A DNA stretch of 5,725 nt, from the NCBI GenBank assembly GCA_945956945.1, contig CAMFJO010000068.1, positions 1-5,725 of the forward strand. The letters are read 5' to 3'. The position numbers were made by a program, and so were the translations under genes. The notes beneath the pieces were generated by a model. It saw only the letters and a program-made list of their open reading frames with translations. It was not told where the DNA came from and ran no database searches. Source of the DNA: an uncultured Legionellales bacterium. Lineage in GTDB: Bacteria > Pseudomonadota > Gammaproteobacteria > UBA1113. This document shows, one piece after another, positions 1-4,832 of this stretch (positions are counted from its first letter, which is position 1; every line of letters starts with the position of its first letter).

Positions 1-920
1 AGACCCATGGCAATATACATCAGTGCTGTACGCCCATACGCATCTTGTGCGTTGATATCATGCCCTTGCGCTAACAAATGATAAAATCGCGCTATAGCTC
101 GATCTGTTTTTACATCTAATCTCAATTGCCCTTCACTTAAAAGTGTAACTGTAAACATTAATAGTGTCATATTCAAATTATTGGCCGGCAGTACTAATGG
201 GTTATCCTCTGCATGCGGACCATTTATTAGTACATTTCTAGAAAACGTTTCAACAGAATGAAATTTATCCCGATAAGTTTTATCTAAATAAGCTATTATG
301 CTGTTACCCGCATTAAAATTTTCGTCGAAATGCACTTTTAAGAGACGCTTACGGATGGATTCAAGCTGGATAGGATCCCGTGAGTCACCTGCTTCTTCAT
401 GAAAGGCAGCAACATAGGCTTCAATAGAAGCGATTAGTGCTGGACTTTCTTTCCTAATCCTGTCAATTTGTTGCGTTACTTTCTGGGTATAATTAAAAAC
501 ACCGGTAAAATCTTCTCGCTTTAAATAAAACCGATCCTTATCTGTATCATTACCTTTTTTTTCACCTTCAACATAAACAACGAGCAACTGATCGTCACCA
601 TTCATATCATAGTTCTGATTAGTGAATATTCTATCACTTCCACTCAAAACCCAACTTTGATCCTGCCGCAAACTATCCCGGTTTTGTCGATAAATTTGCG
701 TTTCTTCAATACGAGCTTTTCTCTTTGTTTGTATAGGCTCCCAGTGCTCTACTATTCCGTTTTCCTGAAGCATTTCTTCAAGACGTGCGGCATCATTCGC
801 ATAAAATGCCAATAACCTGTCTCGCAAAAAAATGGCTTCGGCCTCGTTATCAGCATTAATAATCAATTTGTAATTACGATTGTGTGATTTATAAATATAA
901 TTATAGAGTTTAGTAGCCAT
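1..920 (-). CDS. Ankyrin-repeat protein, N-terminal part (runs off left edge)
   Basis: The frame is open from the ATG at 918-920 to the left edge, giving 306 complete codons and no stop, so the C terminus is missing. The start is supported by AGGAGG five bases upstream. Residues 1-270 match no family I recognise. They are charged, mostly helical-looking, and have no signal peptide or membrane segment. Residues about 277-306 fit the ankyrin consensus: a helix ending in HLLAQGHDIN, the turn AQDAYGRTAL, then the start of the next helix (MYIAMG). This corresponds to the known LL..GADvN..D..G.TAL pattern. Ankyrin repeats bind proteins, and in intracellular bacteria such proteins are often secreted effectors. 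An effector role here is inference, since the secretion signal would lie in the missing C terminus. The ankyrin assignment is fairly sure; the rest is hypothetical. Confidence 0.85.
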   Translation of the reverse strand, partial: MATKLYNYIYKSHNRNYKLIINADNEAEAIFLRDRLLAFYANDAARLEEMLQENGIVEHWEPIQTKRKARIEETQIYRQNRDSLRQDQSWVLSGSDRIFTNQNYDMNGDDQLLVVYVEGEKKGNDTDKDRFYLKREDFTGVFNYTQKVTQQIDRIRKESPALIASIEAYVAAFHEEAGDSRDPIQLESIRKRLLKVHFDENFNAGNSIIAYLDKTYRDKFHSVETFSRNVLINGPHAEDNPLVLPANNLNMTLLMFTVTLLSEGQLRLDVKTDRAIARFYHLLAQGHDINAQDAYGRTALMYIAMG

Positions 921-923
921 TGA

Positions 924-1015
924 TTCCTCCTGCAGTATTTTAAATGTGATAATATAGATAAGAGTAATAAATTTATTTTAGATTTTTTCTCTATACTTAT
1001 TTCCACCTGCAGTAT
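924..1015 (-). repeat. 15-bp direct repeat pair upstream of the ankyrin gene
   Basis: The 15-mer ATACTGCAGGAGGAA (minus strand, 924-938) recurs as ATACTGCAGGTGGAA at 1001-1015 with one mismatch, 77 bp apart. The downstream copy contains the Shine-Dalgarno site of the ankyrin gene. The upstream copy contains a possible -10 box. The rest of the spacer is very AT-rich and shows nothing else. Confidence 0.7.
926..931 (-). promoter_or_regulatory. Ribosome binding site of the ankyrin gene
   Basis: AGGAGG lies five bases before the ATG at 920. It is a full match to the Shine-Dalgarno core and the best ribosome binding site in the window, and it decides the start of a gene that has no visible stop. 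Confidence 0.85.
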
Positions 1016-1040
1016 ACAAAATATTAACACACCCCTGCAA
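1011..1040 (-). promoter_or_regulatory. Possible promoter of the ankyrin gene
   Basis: On the minus strand a TATACT box (1011-1016, five of six to the -10 consensus) is preceded, after 18 bp, by TTGCAG (1035-1040), a poor -35 match. The spacer is AT-rich, so other -10-like hexamers exist closer to the gene. This is the best of several weak candidates. Confidence 0.3.
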
Positions 1041-1051
1041 GCGAAATTATT

Positions 1052-2152
1052 CTACCGCCAATAAGAAATCACTTTGCCCATATCCGGCCAAAATTTACTA
1101 ATGCCCACATTTTTAGAGCCATCCTCTGCTGCAAGCGGATAGCCAACTCCAATCGCAAATACGCCGGGAATTTCTGTTCTCGCTGTATGGTGATCGTAGT
1201 ATAGTCGAGCAGAATTCACTCCCTGAATAGACAAACTGTCTACCGGCTCTAAACCAATCGCACTAATAATATAATCATAAGGGGAATAATCAACGGGTTG
1301 ATCTGGGGACAAAATATCGTAAGACCATTGATGCGGGTAAACGGTTTTAGCTTCTAATGCACGGGTAAATTGCGCGACAGCGCCTTTAAGGCCGGTGTTT
1401 TCATTAACACTGCATACCCTACCATTGCTGTTTTCTTGCATGGCATAATACTGGTAAGGTTTGTTCATGATTTGTTTGACAGAGATACCACAGGCCAACA
1501 AATTCCACACCGCGAGCGCGGCAGAATGCGAAGAACCTTGGACTAATACAGCAGAATGACTTTCCCTCGATTGCTTCGCCATAAAAGTTTTCAAACGGGC
1601 ACGATCGAGTGCTATTTCTAAGGGGATGATTTTAGTTTTGTCAGCATGAGGCAAGCCTTTTGCTCTACCACCTAAGGCTAAAATACATTTCTTTGCGTGA
1701 AAAATCTCACCCGACGCCAAATGAATTTGAAAATCATTGATAGCACCTAAAATTTCGATTGCTTGTCCTATCATGGGTGTCACCAATGACTGTAAGGCTG
1801 CCGTCATCCATCGTAATGGCTCTGCCGCCGTTTCTAATAAGGAAGGGTATTCCCTATCTTCAGAATACAAGGCGAAAGAGCTTAAATCGGGAGAGGTAAT
1901 CCCATAGACATTGAGGATAGCAAATATGTCGTCATAAACAGCCCTATATTTACTAGCGGTAGTATTGCCCGGCACATGACGCCATTCTTGACCAAAAGCA
2001 CCCACTTTAAATTGCGGGTCGATCCAACACACTTTTTTAGCGAGTTTTTTAGCGGCCATTACATTAGGCGTTGTGTTTAACAGAGCTTGGAGGATCCTGA
2101 CAACCGCAATAATGCCAGCAGGCTCCGCGCCAATAACGGTGTATTCATTCAC
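1052..2152 (-). CDS. FAD/NAD(P)-binding oxidoreductase-like protein
   Basis: Complete 366-residue protein of the FAD-dependent pyridine nucleotide oxidoreductase type; substrate unknown, probably cytosolic. Visible parts: an N-terminal beta-alpha-beta ADP-binding fold (VIGAEPAG, residues 6-13), a WIDPQF..GAFG..W..VPGNT block (43-64), an ILALGG segment (157-162), a second nucleotide-binding-like stretch (GSSHSAALA, 206-214), and a C-terminal FAD-contact motif IPGVFAIG (328-335). I see no CxxC redox pair, so a disulfide reductase role is unlikely. The oddity is the first motif: GxGxxG reads G-A-E-P-A-G, with Glu10 replacing the second glycine through a GAG codon one base from GGG. That could weaken or abolish FAD binding. 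The start is supported by GGAG at 2163-2166, ten bases upstream. From memory, similar proteins occur in Legionella and Coxiella; no specific gene is recognised. Confidence 0.85.
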   Translation of the reverse strand: MNEYTVIGAEPAGIIAVVRILQALLNTTPNVMAAKKLAKKVCWIDPQFKVGAFGQEWRHVPGNTTASKYRAVYDDIFAILNVYGITSPDLSSFALYSEDREYPSLLETAAEPLRWMTAALQSLVTPMIGQAIEILGAINDFQIHLASGEIFHAKKCILALGGRAKGLPHADKTKIIPLEIALDRARLKTFMAKQSRESHSAVLVQGSSHSAALAVWNLLACGISVKQIMNKPYQYYAMQENSNGRVCSVNENTGLKGAVAQFTRALEAKTVYPHQWSYDILSPDQPVDYSPYDYIISAIGLEPVDSLSIQGVNSARLYYDHHTARTEIPGVFAIGVGYPLAAEDGSKNVGISKFWPDMGKVISYWR

Positions 2153-2192
2153 TTGATCTTATCTCCATAGAAACGAGATAACTATTTACTGC

Positions 2193-2220
2193 ATTATACC
2201 CAAGACATTGTAAATGCGAA
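2193..2220 (-). promoter_or_regulatory. Predicted sigma-70 promoter of the FAD protein gene
   Basis: On the minus strand a perfect TATAAT (2193-2198) follows TTCGCA (2215-2220, four of six to TTGACA) with a 16-bp spacer. The expected transcript start near 2186 leaves a leader of about 34 nt before the ATG at 2152. This points to transcription of the FAD gene separate from the upstream 768-codon gene. Confidence 0.6.
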
Positions 2221-2229
2221 ATGGGGGCA

Positions 2230-2257
2230 TGACAGAACCTTAAAATAGAGCCTGTCA
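2230..2257 (-). terminator. Weak hairpin downstream of the 768-codon gene
   Basis: TGACAG (2230-2235) and CTGTCA (2252-2257) form a 6-bp perfect stem with a 16-nt loop, about 50 bases past the stop of the duplicated protein gene. No clear T-run follows on the minus strand, so it is at best a poor intrinsic terminator. It may instead be an operator-like inverted repeat just upstream of the FAD gene promoter. Confidence 0.25.
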
Positions 2258-2308
2258 GTCCATTTGGGTAAAAAAGGAACTAAATATTGGAGAAAAATAG
2301 CGATGGAT

Positions 2309-4615
2309 TTAAAAAGTATTCCCGAAGCCAATATCTCGAGCAATTTCTCCCGTCGTTGCCTCCGAAGAATGGCTGTTAAAAAAAGAAGGCCCTGTGTTCG
2401 TTGTAAACGCTCTTGAATCTTCTCTTTGCTCTTCTAGCGGCATCACTTCATCCTCCGCGAATATAGAAGATAATTCAAACTCATTCTCCGGCGAGGCTAG
2501 CGTATCGCTCTCAGGAGAAATGCTGTTAAAAAAAGAAATCTCGGTAGGCGTTGGGGAAGATAGTTCGAACCCTCTCTCCGGTGAGGCTAGCGGATCATCT
2601 CCTAGCCAATCGAAAGAATCCGGTGCCATGGATAGCCCATTATAGGGATCGCCATCCCTACATTCTGGCCCTCTTAGACTTTCTATCATGGTTGTGTCTG
2701 GAAGATTACCATTAAAAAAAGAGGATTCTGTATTCGTGGCCAATACGCTTGAATTTTCTCCTTCGGATTGAAAATAATTATTGCTAACGTGCGTCTGAGC
2801 GACTGTTTGTACTATGGGCTCCTCCGGACAACCATATTTTAAGAGATATTTAAGAAATGTTTCTCCTCCCTCAACACGCGTCCTAAATATTGATTTTTTA
2901 TCTCTCTCTTGAATAAGGACATCTTCATCTAGGACATCATAACATTCATCATTAGCATAATGACACAAATCTTTAGGCGCTATAGGATCGTCTCGCATTT
3001 TAACAAACTTAGCTTCTACCCACTTCTTACTTAATACCTCGCAAAGAGCGTAGAATGTATTAGCATTTAACTTTTTCATATTTCTAATATTTCTGATACG
3101 ACATATAAATTCAGTAATAAAATTCTTCACCCACTCATTTCGCTGCCCTCTATCCTTATAACGCAATATACAGATAAAAATATAAGTTAATTGATATTCC
3201 GCTTCAATAATAGGGTTTATTTTTAACGCTTTTTTTGCGTTTCCACCTAGATAGAATTCTCTAAGTTTAGTAAGGCCCACTTCAAAATGCCAAAGAAATT
3301 CAAAAAATCTCTTATCTTCATCTGTCGCAAAATATTCTGGCGCATCTTTTTCTAGGGAAAGCAAAAGTTCGCGTAGCAGAGCCAATTTTAAATAATTACG
3401 ATAAATCGTAGCGGTAGATTCAGAAGATCCTTTTTTTCTTGGGCTATTTTGCGCTGTTTCTGGCGATAATAGCGGAGTAAATAATGTAGATGGTTGTTCG
3501 ACTAGATAGGATTTTTCTCCTTCATCGTTTAGCGGCATCCTCTCACTCCCTGTAGGTATAGAAGATAGTTCAAACCTATTTTCAGGTGGGATTATTGGGT
3601 TAGTCTCTAACCAATCTAAAAAACCCGATAACATCGAGGGTCCATTATAGGACGGCATATTCTCTCTGAGTTCTGGCTCTTTCAACATGAGATTAGGCGA
3701 GGGCGAGCCTTCTTTTTCTGTGTTCCTAATAGGCAATTCCTGTAAAATTGCTGTTCCTATATTTTCACTTCTTTTTTCCCTTTCTATCATGGTTATGCCA
3801 GGATGATGGCTGTTAAAAAAAGAAAATCCCGTGTTTGTGCTAAACACCCCTGAGCTTTCTCTTTCGGGTTGAGAATGATTGCCCCTAACTCGATCTGGGA
3901 TACTTGTTTGTACTGAGGGTTCCTTAGGCGAGCCATATTTTAAAATGTATTGAGAAAAGGTCTCTTTTCCCTCAACATCTGGAACTCTAAAAATTTCTTT
4001 TTTGTTTCTCTCTCGAAGAAGAGTATCTTTATCTGGGATTTTATAATCTTCATTCTCTTTATAAGGACGTAAACCTTCAGGCCCTATAGGATCTTCTTGT
4101 ATTTGGGAAAAAAAATATTTTATCTTTTCTTTACCTAAGACCTTACAAAACAATGAAAATGTATTATTATTTGATTTACTATTTGATTTATTATTTTTAA
4201 TATTTTTAATTGCAGCTATAAATTCATAAGGAAAACTATTCGTCCATCCGTTTCGCGGGCTTTTACTCTTATAGCGTAATATACCAATAAAAATATAAGT
4301 TAACTGGTATTCTGCCTCAAGAAGAGCGAGCGCTTTGCTCCCTGGTTTTCTATTTGCTGCACTTTTAGCTTGTATAGAAGGTTCTTCAAATTTAGCCAGC
4401 CCTACTTCTAAATGCGTAATAAATGCAAAAAATGCCGCTTCTTCATCCGTCATACCTTGTTCTGGCGTATCATTCTCCAATGCAGCCAAGAGTTCACGGA
4501 GTAGAAAGAATTTTAAGTAATCACGATAACCGGTAATGGTAGCGGAGGAAGGGGATGCCTGGACTCTTTGTCTTTTTGAAGCTTGGCTGCTCGTACCTAC
4601 TGTGGATCGTTTCAT
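2309..4615 (-). CDS. Internally duplicated protein with bipartite nuclear localisation signal; candidate secreted nuclear effector
   Basis: Complete 768-residue protein; no family recognised. Residues 2-17 form a bipartite nuclear localisation signal: KR, ten residues, KRQR. Two diverged copies follow. Each has a helical domain (about 24-230 and 401-600) sharing a core that is 16 of 17 identical (AEYQLTYIFI/C.ILRYK, 100-116 and 471-487). Each domain is followed by an acidic, Ser/Pro-rich tail with recurring motifs TNT..SFFN, DWL and FELSS. A basic cluster PRKK (392-395) precedes the second copy. EEQRE (728-732) lies about 40 residues from the C terminus and resembles the E-block of Dot/Icm substrates. 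There is no signal peptide, membrane segment or catalytic motif. The ATG at 4615 lacks a good Shine-Dalgarno site; no in-frame alternative is better. The base composition looks AT-richer than the malic enzyme gene. Secretion and a nuclear role are inference; the reading frame and duplication are seen directly. Confidence 0.85.
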   Translation of the reverse strand: MKRSTVGTSSQASKRQRVQASPSSATITGYRDYLKFFLLRELLAALENDTPEQGMTDEEAAFFAFITHLEVGLAKFEEPSIQAKSAANRKPGSKALALLEAEYQLTYIFIGILRYKSKSPRNGWTNSFPYEFIAAIKNIKNNKSNSKSNNNTFSLFCKVLGKEKIKYFFSQIQEDPIGPEGLRPYKENEDYKIPDKDTLLRERNKKEIFRVPDVEGKETFSQYILKYGSPKEPSVQTSIPDRVRGNHSQPERESSGVFSTNTGFSFFNSHHPGITMIEREKRSENIGTAILQELPIRNTEKEGSPSPNLMLKEPELRENMPSYNGPSMLSGFLDWLETNPIIPPENRFELSSIPTGSERMPLNDEGEKSYLVEQPSTLFTPLLSPETAQNSPRKKGSSESTATIYRNYLKLALLRELLLSLEKDAPEYFATDEDKRFFEFLWHFEVGLTKLREFYLGGNAKKALKINPIIEAEYQLTYIFICILRYKDRGQRNEWVKNFITEFICRIRNIRNMKKLNANTFYALCEVLSKKWVEAKFVKMRDDPIAPKDLCHYANDECYDVLDEDVLIQERDKKSIFRTRVEGGETFLKYLLKYGCPEEPIVQTVAQTHVSNNYFQSEGENSSVLATNTESSFFNGNLPDTTMIESLRGPECRDGDPYNGLSMAPDSFDWLGDDPLASPERGFELSSPTPTEISFFNSISPESDTLASPENEFELSSIFAEDEVMPLEEQREDSRAFTTNTGPSFFNSHSSEATTGEIARDIGFGNTF
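2345..2428 (-). repeat. Third copy of the TNTG-SFFNS module, at the C terminus of the duplicated protein
   Basis: Residues 730-757 (TTNTGPSFFNS core) align without gaps with residues 251-278 (STNTGFSFFNS; 3782-3865) and 618-645 (ATNTESSFFNG; 2681-2764). A 28-residue module therefore occurs three times, although the helical domain occurs only twice. The third copy ends the protein and looks like the start of a further, truncated unit. Confidence 0.8.
2464..2590 (-). repeat. 90-bp-period tandem duplication in the second tail
   Basis: Residues 676-687 (LASPERGFELSS) recur as 706-717 (LASPENEFELSS) exactly 30 codons later. The DNA is nearly identical across the CTCCGG.GAGGCTAGCG stretch on the plus strand. 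The first copy of the protein has a single FELSS motif at this place, so the extra unit arose after the large duplication. It carries one additional SFFNS motif (694-698). Confidence 0.8.
2555..3415 (-). repeat. Second large internal copy of the duplicated protein (residues 401-687)
   Basis: It aligns along its length with residues 24-353 in the same order: TATI.YRNYLK, ALLRELL, FEVGL.K, AEYQLTYIFI, ILRYK, TEFI, NTF..LC.VL, DPI.P, ERDKK.IFR, VEG.ETF, LKYG.P.EP.VQT, TNT..SFFN, TTMIE, YNG.SM, DWL and FELSS. The similarity is clear in protein but patchy in DNA, so the duplication is old. Confidence 0.85.
3557..4546 (-). repeat. First large internal copy of the duplicated protein (residues 24-353)
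   Basis: Partner of the copy at 2555-3415. It contains SATI.GYRDYLK, LLRELL, LEVGLAK, the AEYQLTYIFIGILRYK core, NTF..FCKVL, DPIGP, ERNKK.IFR, VEGKETF, YGSPKEPSVQT, TNTGFSFFNS, ITMIE, YNGPSM, DWL and FELSSI. The tail spacing is conserved between the copies: Tyr to Trp 12 residues, Trp to Phe of FEL 13 residues. Confidence 0.85.
4565..4612 (-). other. Coding site of a bipartite nuclear localisation signal
   Basis: Codons 2-17 encode Lys-Arg, a ten-residue Ser/Thr-rich linker, and Lys-Arg-Gln-Arg. The known bipartite consensus is two basic residues, 10-12 of any kind, then at least three basic residues in five. The match is exact, and the Ser/Thr/Gly/Gln linker is suitably flexible. Function in a host cell is inferred. 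Confidence 0.6.
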
Positions 4616-4723
4616 AATTTACCATCGTTTTTTTTAATAAGAATATTTTTGCGCTCATCCTGCCGGCTGAGGTAGGTTAAATCATACAGAATTTTCAAGA
4701 AACAAGCAAATAACTAGAATCCA

Positions 4724-4816
4724 CATTCTGGTTAAACAGCTATAAGGGCAGAAAGATAAGGATCCCGGCGCACGCCGGAGATCCTTAGTGTAACAGGATC
4801 TCGCGGATCCAGAATG
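4724..4816. repeat. Imperfect palindromic intergenic element, GATC-rich
   Basis: An outer 8-bp inverted repeat, CATTCTGG (4724-4731) and CCAGAATG (4809-4816), is nearly concentric with the strong hairpin at 4757-4787. Small hairpins flank it: AGAAT/ATTCT on the left, and GGATC-tcgcg-GATCC (4796-4810) on the right. The layout resembles dispersed palindromic repeats known from Rickettsia, Wolbachia and related intracellular bacteria, but only one copy is in the window. The rest of the 4616-4832 spacer shows no gene and no convincing promoter for the 768-codon gene. Confidence 0.45.
4757..4787 (-). terminator. Strong hairpin, probable terminator of the malic enzyme gene
   Basis: TAAGGATC-CCGGC (4757-4769) pairs with GCCGG-a-GATCCTTA (4774-4787): 13 base pairs with one bulged A and a GCAC loop. 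It starts 46 nt past the malic enzyme stop. On the minus strand it is followed by TCTTTCT, a broken T-run, so intrinsic termination is plausible but not textbook. Confidence 0.5.
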
Positions 4817-4832
4817 AGAGACTACGCGCCCC

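Noticed and set aside
863..1006. Minus-strand GTG-started frame of 47 codons overlapping the ankyrin start, with a hydrophobic run LLLLSIL, a possible leader peptide
   Set aside because: The GTG lies inside the repeat copy that would have to be its own ribosome site, the codons are simply AT-rich, and it overlaps the better supported ATG out of frame.
2394..2645. Plus-strand open frame of 83 codons, Ser-rich
   Set aside because: It lies opposite the repeated tail of the 768-residue protein; its SGEAS repeats are the antisense reading of that tail's repeats, and it has no ribosome site of its own.
4335..4520. Plus-strand open frame of 61 codons
   Set aside because: Antisense shadow of the first helical domain; no supporting start signal or recognisable product.
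4655..4676. CTCA..GCCGGC..TGAG inverted repeat as a regulatory site
   Set aside because: Only four outer base pairs around a short palindrome, within chance expectation.
4645..4700. TTGAAA as a -35 box for the 768-codon gene
   Set aside because: No acceptable -10 hexamer is found at 16-18 bp spacing; TATGAT lies far too close.
4616..4720. PmrA-type tandem CTTAA site upstream of the effector-like gene
   Set aside because: Only scattered TTAA-like pieces are present, with no correctly spaced pair.
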